Positions 46,956 to 58,308 of a DNA stretch of 64,000 bases are shown here, piece after piece (within the stretch, counting starts at the first letter, position 1; each line of letters begins with the position of its first letter). Source of the stretch: Hydrogenophaga sp. (GTDB lineage: Bacteria > Pseudomonadota > Gammaproteobacteria > Burkholderiales > Burkholderiaceae_C); the NCBI RefSeq assembly GCF_030373245.1, contig NZ_JAUCZF010000009.1, forward strand, positions 124,001-188,000. Direction: 5' to 3'. The notes below the pieces were generated by a model that saw only the letters and a list, made by a program, of their open reading frames with translations, ran no database searches and was not told the origin of the DNA. Both the position numbers and the translations under genes were made by a program.

Positions 46956-49900
46956 TTACTTCAGGACGCTGAGGCCGCCGGCTCCAGCCGCGACATAGAC
47001 ACGCCCGTTGTTGATGGCGGTTGCCGCTGCGCCACCGACCACGCCCTTGATCGCCATCACGGATGGTGCCGCCACGTTGCTCCAGTCGAGCTTGACCACA
47101 CCGGCTGGGCCGTAGGCCACGTAGAACAGCAGCCTGGGCGAGGTCAGCGTGTAGGTCCTGCTGCCGTCGCTCAGCAACTGGTCGGCCGGGAAGTATTGCG
47201 ACGTCATGTAGAGCGCGCCACCGTCCACGTCCGCATAGGGCGACGGCGTGGTCACCACACCCATGGCGTCCTGGACCTCGCCGTACTTCTGCAGCTTGAA
47301 GTAACCGGCAGCGGTCGGGCGACACTCAGCCACGCCACCCTGCTTGGCGCTCAGCTTCGTCACGTCTGTCACGGCCAAGCAAGCATCCGGTGCCTGACCG
47401 ACGGGCACCACGGCCGGACGCTCCTCGGTGGCGGGACGGATCAGATCGGCCATGCGGTAGGCCACCAGACCAAAGCTGTCGTAGCTGAAGTAGGCAACGT
47501 TACCGACGATATGCACATCGACACTCTTGCCGTCGGCCGAGCCAAACGCATTGTCATCGTCGGACTTCACGGGCTCGAAGGTCTTGATCAGCTTGTCGAT
47601 GCCGAGATCAGCAGGTTGACCGCTGGCCAGGAAGGCGGTCATGTCGACCACTGAGATGCCGTAGGCACCGGCGGCCACCACCGCGTAGGTCTTGCCCGTC
47701 ATGGTGTCGTTCCACAGTTTCACCGTGGCTGCGCGACCCAGTGGGGGCTTGCCCTGGTTGCCTGCGCCGTCGGAGTCACCGAGGTTGGCGACCACGCTGG
47801 CGTCTGTGCCACCTGCTGCCGTGGTGTCGTAGATGGTCAGCCCGTTGTCACCGTCCGCCACGATGGCGTATTTGCCGTGGAAGGTCACGCCGTAGGCATG
47901 GTCCTGCCCTTCGACTCTGACCAGGCCAATGCTGCCGGCCTCGGTGTTGTGCTCGTAGATGCCACCCGCTGCGTCCAGGATGGCGGGAGAACCAACCTGC
48001 GCGCTGCCCCCCGTGACGGCCGACACATCCACTCGGCGCATGCCCAGGCTCTGGCTCATCACATAGGCCTTGTTCGGGTCGCTGCCGAAGCCCACCTTGA
48101 AGGCGTGGGGCGTGGGCTGCACGCCGGTTGGCGAAGTCGCGTACTCATCCTGCAAGGTATTGGCCACCAGTTTCAGGGTGTCGATCGGTGTGAAGCCATC
48201 GGCAATGGTCCACACGCTCACGCCGTGCGGGCCGTCGGCCAGGTACAGGTGGTTGCCCGAAACGGTCACGCCTTCAGCATGGCCGATGGCAATCGGCTGG
48301 GTCGCTGACCCGTCTTCTGCTGCGCCCACTTCGTTGGTGCTCACCAGGTTCACCGGCACATCGAAGCGGCTGGCCACCGCCGTTCCCGAGCTCTGGCCCA
48401 GGTCAATGAAGTCGATGAAACTCACGCCACCGGCTCCGGATGACTGCACTGCGTCAACCGTGCCTGCGCCCGCCGTGTTCATGGTGGGCATCAGGAAAAG
48501 CGAGCCGCCATGGCCGTTGATCTCCCCCGTCACCAGCCTGACGGGTGCCGTGTAGTTGTTGCCCGCAGCGGTCAGGAACTTGGGTAGCGATTCGTCGCCC
48601 ACCGGAACGGGCGTCATGTCGTACGACGTGACGAACTCGTAGTCGGGCCAGAACACCTTGGTGTCCGTATCGTTGTCGAACGATGATGGGGGTGCCGGAT
48701 TCTTCCAGGAGGTGGCTGGATCCTCGGCGCCGCTCACCACCACCAGACCCGCAAAGTGGTCGGTGTAGTAGGCCATGTAACCGCTGGCACCATCCGGCAC
48801 CACGCGCACATCCATCACGCCGGCTTCCTTCAGCATGCCGGAGCCGAAGTGCGACAGGATGCCCTTCTTGTCCACGTTGATGGGTGGTTCGTCCGGGCCA
48901 TGCGCCGGGGCTGCCGGCACATAGCCCGCGTACACAGGGGCGGCGGGCGCCGTGACATCCACAGCAACCAGACCTCCCAGCCCATAAGCGATGTAGGCCA
49001 TGGTCTTGCCACCGATGACCTGCACGTCCATGGTGCGGGCGTTGTAGTAGTACTTGCCGTAGCGGTCGAACTCGGCCCAGGGATTCCAGCTCAGGCCGCC
49101 GGTGCTGCTCTTGTTGTCCAGTTCGGCCGCTGCTTGCAAGTAGGTCGGCATACCCTCAGCAAGATCAACCGCGTTGATGTCGATGGGGGTGAAGCCGCCA
49201 GCGACAGCGGTTCCCACCGTTGCGCCGGGACACGCGATCTTGCGCTGCGGATAACCAAACCAGTCTTCCTGAGCGTTGTTGGTGCAATCGGCGTACAGGT
49301 TGTAGGCACCCACTGCGGTCAGATCGACGGGATCGAAGATGCCCATGCCCAGGAAGCCCAGCGCCGCGTAAAGCCTGCCGTCCGCCATCCTCAGGCTCAT
49401 GGGTCCGCCCCAAGGGTTTTCGCCCGCGTAGGTCAGCGTGTAGGCCTGTACCGTCGGGCTGTCGATGGTGAGCGCGCCGTCGCCGGTGGCACCGATCAGG
49501 TTGGCCAGGCTGGTCTTCTGGATGCCATAGGCCTCGTTGGCGATGAACAGCTGGTCGTCTGTGGTGTCGGGCGTGCCCCTGTCGTCCACCAGAAGGTCAT
49601 TCACCACACCGTCGGTGTGTACCGTCTCGGGCTCGGAAAATTCGTTGCCTCCGCCGTCCACGGTGGTGAATGCGGGCGCCGTGTAGCCCACGCTCATGGT
49701 TCGCAGGTAGCTCATGGCCACAGGGTTGGTGATGTCCACCACCCCGATGCCCTTGTCACCCATGGACAGGAGCGCGTAGCTTGCCCCTGCGTAGTCTTTC
49801 ACCACGGTGATGTGCTGGATGTAGCCAGGCACGGTGATTTCGGTTGTAGCGCCCTTGTTCATGCCGACGGGCGTTGCCGCAAAGCGGTTGGCCATGGTGT

Positions 49901-50171
49901 ACAGCGTCCACTGGGTAGTGCCGTCGTCGTACAGCGCCACATCCTGCGTGCCACCCCCAATCTGAGCGGCCAGGGTGTCGATGTTGGCCTCGATGATGGT
50001 GACGGGTGTGGGCGTGGTCGACGACCCGCTTCCGCAGCCGCTCACGAGCAAAGCCACCGCGGCCGCCATCGCGATGCCAGCCTGAGCCATAGGTTGCATA
50101 TGCCGCTTGAACCGCGCTGGGTTCGCGGCCTCATGGGGCTTGCTCAAGGGCAATTTGACGCTGACGGACAT
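46956..50171 (-). CDS. Large LVIVD-repeat-type beta-propeller lipoprotein
   Basis: A 1071-residue envelope protein. A strong AGGAGA sits 7 bp before the ATG at 50171. A long n-region (residues 1-30) leads to the hydrophobic core and lipobox LLVSGC (Cys at 46). The body is built of repeats in which a hydrophobic strand ends in a V-D-(I/V)-(T/S) turn: GVVDITNPVAMSYLR, LVAVDVTAPAAPVYAGY, GISVVDMTAF, GVVKLDWSN. These are typical of LVIVD or YVTN-like propellers. It has no C-terminal sorting tag, unlike the next two genes. Function is unknown; a surface scaffold is a reasonable guess. Confidence 0.78.
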   Translation of the reverse strand: MSVSVKLPLSKPHEAANPARFKRHMQPMAQAGIAMAAAVALLVSGCGSGSSTTPTPVTIIEANIDTLAAQIGGGTQDVALYDDGTTQWTLYTMANRFAATPVGMNKGATTEITVPGYIQHITVVKDYAGASYALLSMGDKGIGVVDITNPVAMSYLRTMSVGYTAPAFTTVDGGGNEFSEPETVHTDGVVNDLLVDDRGTPDTTDDQLFIANEAYGIQKTSLANLIGATGDGALTIDSPTVQAYTLTYAGENPWGGPMSLRMADGRLYAALGFLGMGIFDPVDLTAVGAYNLYADCTNNAQEDWFGYPQRKIACPGATVGTAVAGGFTPIDINAVDLAEGMPTYLQAAAELDNKSSTGGLSWNPWAEFDRYGKYYYNARTMDVQVIGGKTMAYIAYGLGGLVAVDVTAPAAPVYAGYVPAAPAHGPDEPPINVDKKGILSHFGSGMLKEAGVMDVRVVPDGASGYMAYYTDHFAGLVVVSGAEDPATSWKNPAPPSSFDNDTDTKVFWPDYEFVTSYDMTPVPVGDESLPKFLTAAGNNYTAPVRLVTGEINGHGGSLFLMPTMNTAGAGTVDAVQSSGAGGVSFIDFIDLGQSSGTAVASRFDVPVNLVSTNEVGAAEDGSATQPIAIGHAEGVTVSGNHLYLADGPHGVSVWTIADGFTPIDTLKLVANTLQDEYATSPTGVQPTPHAFKVGFGSDPNKAYVMSQSLGMRRVDVSAVTGGSAQVGSPAILDAAGGIYEHNTEAGSIGLVRVEGQDHAYGVTFHGKYAIVADGDNGLTIYDTTAAGGTDASVVANLGDSDGAGNQGKPPLGRAATVKLWNDTMTGKTYAVVAAGAYGISVVDMTAFLASGQPADLGIDKLIKTFEPVKSDDDNAFGSADGKSVDVHIVGNVAYFSYDSFGLVAYRMADLIRPATEERPAVVPVGQAPDACLAVTDVTKLSAKQGGVAECRPTAAGYFKLQKYGEVQDAMGVVTTPSPYADVDGGALYMTSQYFPADQLLSDGSRTYTLTSPRLLFYVAYGPAGVVKLDWSNVAAPSVMAIKGVVGGAAATAINNGRVYVAAGAGGLSVLK

Positions 50172-50360
50172 GGAAGTCTCCTGTAAAAACCGAACGGAAA
50201 ACGCACTACCCAGTTCAGTATTTCTCTTCCATCGGCTGGCGCATTGACTGGCGTCAATCGGCTCCAGATTCGTGCTGGGCCTCTACACCGGGGAACCTGG
50301 TGCGCGTTGTTCTTTGGACGCACGGTCGCGACGGCGATGCAGTGCAAAGCCGCCGACCAA

Positions 50361-50395
50361 GAAAAAAACGCCGGGCGTTGCCGCGCGGCGTTTTG
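50361..50395 (-). terminator. Terminator after the frameshifted tagged-protein gene
   Basis: Minus-strand stem AAAACGCCG/CGGCGTTTT (50365-50373 and 50386-50394) with a 12-nt loop, followed by a run of seven T (50362-50368 complement). It lies about 40 bp past the stop codon. Confidence 0.88.
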
Positions 50396-50437
50396 GAAAA
50401 AGTCCCGAGGCGCATGGGCCCCGGGGAATGGCAGGTT

Positions 50438-52041
50438 TCAGCTGTGGCGCGAGCGGCGGCGCAGTCCCCAGCCAGCAAGTCCCAGCGCGGCCAGCAGCGG
50501 CAGCATCGGGTCGATCGGCGGGTTGCCCGGGACGGCGGTGCAGCCACCACCCTGGTCAACCGTCGCAGGCGGCGTCACTGGCGGTGTCACCGGTGGAACC
50601 AGGGGTGCTGGTTCTGCAGCGAGGAAGGTCGGCGCCACCTGCGAGTCGGCCACCACCGGGATGATGCGGATGGTGAACGTCGATCGGGAGGTCATGGCGT
50701 CGTTGTCCAGGTCATCACCGACTTTCACGATGTAGTTGATACCCAGGTTCAGCACGTCTTCGATGTGAGACACCGCGTAGAGTGGGTCATTGCCCCAGGC
50801 CTCAAGCGTGGCCGCCGGGATGGGGGTGAACCCGCCGTCGTTGTTGCTCACCCACTGGCTGCCGTTCCACCAGGCTTGCAGCACCGCGTCGGTGTTTGGG
50901 TCGTTGTCGTCGTCGAAGAAGACACCGCTCGGCTGCCAGGTGCTGGGCAGCCAGTCGCCGAACAGGGTGGTGTAGTTGCTTGGCAAGACGGTGGTCGATT
51001 CGATCGTGTCGGAGTTGATCAGGTCGGGGCCACCAACGAACGGGTTGGGCGTGGTGCTGCATGGCGGGACTGCGCAGCTTTGCGTCACGTCGAATCCTGC
51101 CGTCCGCGTGTCGAAGAAGCCATTCGCGGGGAAGTTGGCGTCGATGGCGCCAAACAGTCCGTGGGAGAAGGTGGCCAGCCCGTCGCCGTCAAACAGGTCG
51201 GATCCGTTCGGTGCTCCCATGGATCCGGACGACCAGCCCTCGCCCCTGCCCAGTGAAATGTGCAGCTTGTCGGCGATACCCAGGGCACTGGCCGACTGAA
51301 AGCCGGTGCCCGTGCCGACGCCCACCACGATCCTGTACCCCTTGAGCCGCTTGCCGGTGTAGTTGTTGATCTTGCTGAACACTTGGTAAGGTGTGAGGCC
51401 GCCACCGTCGCTCACGTTGAACACCATGTCGATGGGCTTGTCGCTGGCAGCGCCGTCGGCCACTCCTTCCACCGTGGCAGGCTGCATCGCAATCTTGAAC
51501 CGCTTGTGCGACTGAAAGCCGCTGGAGCAGATGACGGGCTCGGGTGCGGTGCTGTTGAGGTAGGCTCCAGGCCGCTGGTGCTGACGTCAAATCCCAGGTA
51601 CGAAGAGTTGATCAGGCAGTTTTGCGGCTTGCCGTTCTTGGTCTGGGTGTCGCCGTTGACTGCCTTGATGCCGCTCGGCTCACCGACCGGCCAGACCTTG
51701 CCGGTGACCTTGGCCATGACGCTGCCCATCGCATCCTTCACCGAGCTGATGAAGCTCTCGCCGCTGGCCATGGCGGCGTAGGCGCCGGTCGACTTCTCGA
51801 ACGAGCCGAAAGTGGTTGTGCCGTCGGCTCGAACCTGTTGCACGTCGACGTTGTCGAGGTTCCAGGCGCCGACGCAGGCTTCGGCTGCACCCGATGTGCC
51901 GCACGACCCTAGGAAGGTGGGTGCAACGGTGGGGTTGCTGTCGGCAATCACACCCGCCTGGGCGCTGGTTGCGAGCAACATGGCCGCGACCGCAAGGCTG
52001 ACGGGGTTGGTTTTGCGGGAGAGTGGGGATGCATATTCCAT
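50438..52041 (-). pseudogene. Secreted JDVT-CTERM-like tagged protein, interrupted by an apparent -1 frameshift near 51567
   Basis: Two overlapping minus-strand frames make one protein. The first (from ATG 52041) has a signal peptide (MEYASPLSRKTNPVSLAVAA...SAQAG) and reads sensibly to ...SYLGFDVSTSG. The second continues GAYLNSTAPEPVICSSGF... to a C-terminal tag: GGGC, DPMLPLLAALGLAGWGL, then RRR. The switch falls at GGCCTGGAGCC (complement of 51563-51573); one added G would restore a protein of about 534 residues. The body (DGGGLTPYQVFSKINNYTGKR) resembles choice-of-anchor secreted proteins, tentatively. It may be a sequencing error, a true pseudogene or a phase-variable site. Confidence 0.75.
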
Positions 52042-52193
52042 GGGGCTGTTGTCCTGCTCAAAGAAAACGGAAATGAAGAAAAGGGCTCACTTCCCATGTG
52101 CGCAAATACCAGTTGGGGGTATGTGGGAACCCAGGCTGCGGTTGAGACATGTCAACTGCACTGCGCCATTGGGGTGACGTGATCCGATGCGGG

Positions 52194-52230
52194 GGAAGAA
52201 AAATGGCCACCGCCGAGGCAGTGGCCATTT
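52194..52230 (-). terminator. Terminator after the second tagged-protein gene
   Basis: Perfect 10-bp stem AAATGGCCAC (52201-52210)/GTGGCCATTT (52221-52230) with a 10-nt loop; on the minus strand it is followed by a T-rich run (52200-52196). It lies 37 bp past the stop codon at 52267. Confidence 0.88.
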
Positions 52231-52266
52231 CAGGTACTGGGGCAATGCGCCCCAGGCCATGGGGCA

Positions 52267-54579
52267 TCAGCTGCGACGTGCGCGGCGCAGGCCCCAGCCG
52301 GCCAGGCCAAGTGCGGCCAGCAGCGGCAGCATCGGGTCGATCGGCGCGTTGCCCGAAGCGGTTGTGCAGCCACCACCACCGTCGGTGGTGCCAGGCGTGA
52401 TGCCAGGCACGGTGCCATCGTCAACTTCCACGATGTCGGCGCTGCGGAAGGCCGCAGCGGAGCCCGTGGTGTTTTCGGTGTTGAAAGTGCCATAGACACG
52501 GCCGCCGTCGGGACGGGCCACCACTTGAGCCTCGAAGGCATAGTCTTCGTCGTCAAACAGGCTGCCGCGCTCGTTCGAGTACTCGACCGCCGGTATGAAG
52601 GTCTGGCCGCCATCCTTGCTCACCGTGAGGTAGATGCCAAGGTCATCGCCCCCGTTCGGGTCGAACGGCGACACGTTGGTCTGCGAGCCGTAGGCCACGA
52701 AGATCACGTTCTTGGCCTGACACAGCGTCGCATCCAGCGTCGTCGGATCTGCCGGGTTACCGGTTGGGCAGCCGACCGGCTGGCTTGGCGGTGTCCCGAA
52801 GAAGCGCGGCTCACGCACGTTGATGCGCGTGTCGGTGATGTTGGTGATGTTGTACGGCAAAGCCCAGCTACCGGTGCTGGTCGCAGGGTCAAACGTGTAC
52901 TTGCGCACCCAGAAGTTGTAGTTGTCTTGCTGTGCCCACATCTTCACCAGGTCGTTGGTGTAGTTGTAGCCAATCCACAGCTCGTCACCCCGCAACACCC
53001 CGCGGTGGGCCAGGGCGTTTTCGGCGAAGTTCACTTCCGTGCCGTCGCCCAGGCCGCTGTCAGTCGCGGTCAGGAACGGCGCGCGGCTGCTGATGTTTTC
53101 TGGCAGCGCGTTGGCGAGACCAATGGCGGTGGTGTAGTCCGAAGTCGCGCAGTTGGGATCGACGGCTGGGACCATGTTGGTGCTGGCCAGCCCACCCATA
53201 CCGCGGCGCACCACGATGTCGGACGGGCCGCCTTTGTCAAACAGGCCTTCCTTCCAGAAGATTGCAATGTTGACGCCACCGGGTGAAGCCACGCTGCCGT
53301 CCTGCGTCAGGAAACGCACGCGACGGGCATTTTTCAGCGGGTTGCTGATGACGCAGCCTGGTGTAGCGGCTGGGGGTGTGTTGTATGGGAAGTTCAGGTA
53401 ACGAACAAACTTGCCTGAGTCCAGACCCTGCGAACCCTTGGTTTCCTCCCAGGCCAGCACCGAGGTCGGGCCCACCATGAAGATGTTGGGCCGCGAAGCA
53501 CCCGCATTGCCTTTTTCGACCTCCTGACCCGCAGCCTTGCCGTCCAGATTGGTGCCGTCGGCGCCGAACACATTGGAGATCTGGCCGGTTAAGCCATACG
53601 TGCTGCCATCCCAGTTGTCGGTCACACGGTAAGCCTTGCTTCTGGCAGTACGGGGAGTACCTTCACCCGGCGCAAGGGTGATCACCCCGCCGGCCAGGTC
53701 CGCGTAGGTGTACCAGACATCGGTGCCGCCGGTGACGTTGGCGCCGGAAGCGCCATCACCCGGGCCGTCGGCGTCGCCAGGCTGCAGGCCTTCTGGATCC
53801 TCTTGCCACGAGATGTTGAAGCGACCCGTGGAGGTGGTCGAGTTGTAATTGCCACTGCTGGCATCTTGCTTGGCATCGCGCTCGCCGTTGCTCAATTGAA
53901 CGGCTGAGCGCCATGTCACGCCGTTGTTGGTCGAGGCAGCCATCCAGGTGCAAGAAAACGGAATGATGCGGTTCTCGCGGTCCAGGTAGCGGATGGCGCG
54001 CTGGTTCGCATTGGGGAAGAAATTCGGGTCGGTGCCGTCCGCGACGGGCGCGTTGGCATCGCTCAAGTCATTGTCCGGGCAGTACTTGCTGGTCCAGGTC
54101 AGCACCATCACGGGACCGCTGGTCTTGATGTTGGGCTTGTCGATGTCACCATAGAAAGGGAGACGCCCGGTCACCGGATCGCCGCCTTGCCATGCGGTCT
54201 GAATACTGTATTTGTCAGCCGACTTCGAGACGTTGACAGCAGCGCTCCAGTCGCTGTCCACATCGCAGGTTTTGCGTGGTGTGGTTGTGGTGTCTGTCTC
54301 GGGCGTTGGGGTGCAGTAGCGAACGAAGATATCGCGTGCTTTGCGTTCTTCCTGCGCCTTGGTGTCATAGATTGTGGGCGCCGCGTCAAAGGTATCGCCA
54401 TACGCCATGACCAAGTTGCCGTTGGAGCCAGCGCGCTGGATTTTGGGCTTGTGGCCGCTGCCACCCGTGCTGATGCTGATCTCGGGCTTGAGCTGGATCT
54501 GCGTGACGATCGCGGCGTAGGCCATGCCGGCCACCGCCACGGTACCCAGCAGAGCCAGCTTCTTGCGCTTGAATTTCAT
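52267..54579 (-). CDS. Secreted protein with JDVT-CTERM-like C-terminal sorting tag (choice-of-anchor O-like)
   Basis: A 770-residue exported protein. A GGAGG Shine-Dalgarno precedes ATG 54579. The signal peptide is MKFKRKKLALLGTVAVAGMAYA. The body looks like a sialidase/BNR-type propeller: repeated TWTSKYCPDN, GVTWRSAVQLSNG, FNISWQEDPEG and SKDGGQTFIPAVEY, with Ser-x-Asp-x-Gly-like boxes (SKDGGQTF; TNNGVTW). The C-terminus is GGGGC, then DPMLPLLAALGLAGWGL and RR, almost identical to that of the neighbouring frameshifted gene. The expected fate is export, membrane retention by the tag, cleavage near the Cys by the CPBP protease, and surface anchoring. The family name is tentative. Confidence 0.8.
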   Translation of the reverse strand: MKFKRKKLALLGTVAVAGMAYAAIVTQIQLKPEISISTGGSGHKPKIQRAGSNGNLVMAYGDTFDAAPTIYDTKAQEERKARDIFVRYCTPTPETDTTTTPRKTCDVDSDWSAAVNVSKSADKYSIQTAWQGGDPVTGRLPFYGDIDKPNIKTSGPVMVLTWTSKYCPDNDLSDANAPVADGTDPNFFPNANQRAIRYLDRENRIIPFSCTWMAASTNNGVTWRSAVQLSNGERDAKQDASSGNYNSTTSTGRFNISWQEDPEGLQPGDADGPGDGASGANVTGGTDVWYTYADLAGGVITLAPGEGTPRTARSKAYRVTDNWDGSTYGLTGQISNVFGADGTNLDGKAAGQEVEKGNAGASRPNIFMVGPTSVLAWEETKGSQGLDSGKFVRYLNFPYNTPPAATPGCVISNPLKNARRVRFLTQDGSVASPGGVNIAIFWKEGLFDKGGPSDIVVRRGMGGLASTNMVPAVDPNCATSDYTTAIGLANALPENISSRAPFLTATDSGLGDGTEVNFAENALAHRGVLRGDELWIGYNYTNDLVKMWAQQDNYNFWVRKYTFDPATSTGSWALPYNITNITDTRINVREPRFFGTPPSQPVGCPTGNPADPTTLDATLCQAKNVIFVAYGSQTNVSPFDPNGGDDLGIYLTVSKDGGQTFIPAVEYSNERGSLFDDEDYAFEAQVVARPDGGRVYGTFNTENTTGSAAAFRSADIVEVDDGTVPGITPGTTDGGGGCTTASGNAPIDPMLPLLAALGLAGWGLRRARRS

Positions 54580-54799
54580 GAAATGCCTCCAGTCGATGAA
54601 AGGGAAACGTGCGGAGATAACTCCTACACGTACCAGTATCCAATCGTTACGGAAGGTGACCATTGACACAAATCAAGGCCGCAAAAAGCCAGAGTTCGAG
54701 GCCTACATCGGGGAACTGTTTCTGCGCGAAACGCGCGGCGATCGTGCAGCCGCGACAGCCCGCCTGGGGTCGGCGCGATCAAGCTGCGAGAATCCGCCG

Positions 54800-55771
54800 G
54801 TGCTCAACGTCCTCATCGTCACCTTCCCGTTCTTCGCGCTTGTGCTGGCGGGCTTCGTGGCGGCGCGCCGGCGCATGCTGCCGCTGGAGGCGATTCCGGG
54901 GCTGAACGGCTTTGTGCTGTTTTTCGCCCTGCCGGCCATGCTCTACCGCTTCGGCTCAACGACGCCGATCGCCGACCTGCTGGACGGTTCGGTGGCCGGC
55001 GTCTACCTGCTGTGTGCGCTGGTGATGGTGGCGTTCTGCATTGCGCTGACGATGAACGACCGCATCCGCTGGAAAGACGCCTCTCTGGGTGCGCTGGTGG
55101 CGGCGTTTCCCAACACCGGTTTCATGGGCGTGCCGCTGCTGGCCGCACTGCTTGGGCCGCAGAGCGTGGGTCCGGTGATCGTGCTCATCATGGTCGACAT
55201 GATCGTCATCAGCTCGCTGTGCATCGCGCTCTCGCAGCTCGACAGCGACGGCAGCGAGGGCGAAGGCGGTACGCGCGCCATGCTGGTGGCTGGGCGCAAG
55301 GCGTTGCGTGGCGTGGTCAGCAACCCCATGCCCTGGGCCATCCTGCTGGGCGCGGCGGCCTCGGCGGCGCAGTTCACTTTGCCGGGGCCAGTGGAGAAAA
55401 CCGTTTGGCTGCTGGCCGATTCCGCTTCGCCGGTGGCGCTGTTCACCATCGGCGCGGTCTTGGCGCGCTCGCAGATCCAGGCCAACCACCCCATGCCGCT
55501 CTCGGACTACCTGCCAGTGGCCCTGATGAAGCTGCTGCTGCACCCGCTGCTGGTGCTGGCCGTGGGTGTGGCGGCGATTCAGCTCGGGGTGCCGCTGGAT
55601 CCGTTTGCGCTCACGGTGATGGTGCTGGTGGCGGCCCTGCCCAGCGCCAGCAACGTCTCGCTGCTGGCCGAGCGCCTGGGCGCGGACAACGGGCGCATCG
55701 CCCGCATCATCCTGGTGTCGACCGCCGCCGCGTTTTTCACCTTCTCGGGTGCAGTGGCGCTGCTGACCTGA
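54800..55771 (+). CDS. AEC family transporter (auxin efflux carrier superfamily)
   Basis: A polytopic inner-membrane permease of 323 residues from GTG 54800 (MLNVLIVTFPFFALVLAGF). The frame is open from 54524, but the upstream codons are not family-like. Ten hydrophobic segments can be traced. Family marks include AFPNTGFMGVPLLAALLG in the middle and ALPSASNVSLLAERLG near the C-terminus, the pair of Asn/Pro-containing crossover motifs of AEC carriers. Bacterial relatives export or import malonate, malate or other organic acids, but the substrate cannot be told. It is divergent from the tagged-protein gene and followed by katG. Confidence 0.87.
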   Translation: MLNVLIVTFPFFALVLAGFVAARRRMLPLEAIPGLNGFVLFFALPAMLYRFGSTTPIADLLDGSVAGVYLLCALVMVAFCIALTMNDRIRWKDASLGALVAAFPNTGFMGVPLLAALLGPQSVGPVIVLIMVDMIVISSLCIALSQLDSDGSEGEGGTRAMLVAGRKALRGVVSNPMPWAILLGAAASAAQFTLPGPVEKTVWLLADSASPVALFTIGAVLARSQIQANHPMPLSDYLPVALMKLLLHPLLVLAVGVAAIQLGVPLDPFALTVMVLVAALPSASNVSLLAERLGADNGRIARIILVSTAAAFFTFSGAVALLT

Positions 55772-55807
55772 CACGCCGGCTTGGCCGCGGTGGGTGGGCC
55801 TGGCCTG

Positions 55808-55847
55808 ATCAATCAATAATTGCTATTGATTGGATGATGTGAATCAA
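55808..55847 (+). promoter_or_regulatory. Inverted-repeat operator upstream of katG (OxyR-type candidate)
   Basis: CAATCAATA (55810-55818) and TATTGATTG (55824-55832) form a perfect 9-bp inverted repeat with a 5-nt centre. A second inverted pair, TTGATT (55826-55831)/AATCAA (55842-55847), overlaps it 10 bp further on. Tandem LysR-type half-sites at helical spacing in an AT-rich patch fit an OxyR site on a catalase-peroxidase promoter. The regulator gene is not in the window. Confidence 0.6.
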
Positions 55848-55952
55848 GTACTCATATCGACCGATGCTGCGTAGAGTCAATCCATCGCAACCAACACGAC
55901 GCACCATGATCCATTCAACACCGCACCCGATCACCGGCCCGTCCTGGCTTGA

Positions 55953-58232
<2,280 letters not shown>

Positions 58233-58247
58233 TCTGAAGCCCAGCGC

Positions 58248-58285
58248 AAAAGAGCCCCGCAGGGCATGCCCTGCGGGGCTCTTTT
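58248..58285. terminator. Bidirectional terminator between katG and the MBL hydrolase
   Basis: A 38-bp perfect palindrome, AAAAGAGCCCCGCAGGGC followed by its reverse complement, centred at 58266/58267. A run on one side and T run on the other let it serve both convergent genes. Confidence 0.95.
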
Positions 58286-58308
58286 CTTGGCAGGTGATCC
58301 AGGGAGGC

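Noticed and set aside
48756-50186. 476-codon plus-strand frame opposite the LVIVD-type lipoprotein
   Set aside because: No family signature; the minus-strand gene has a strong ribosome site, lipobox and terminator.
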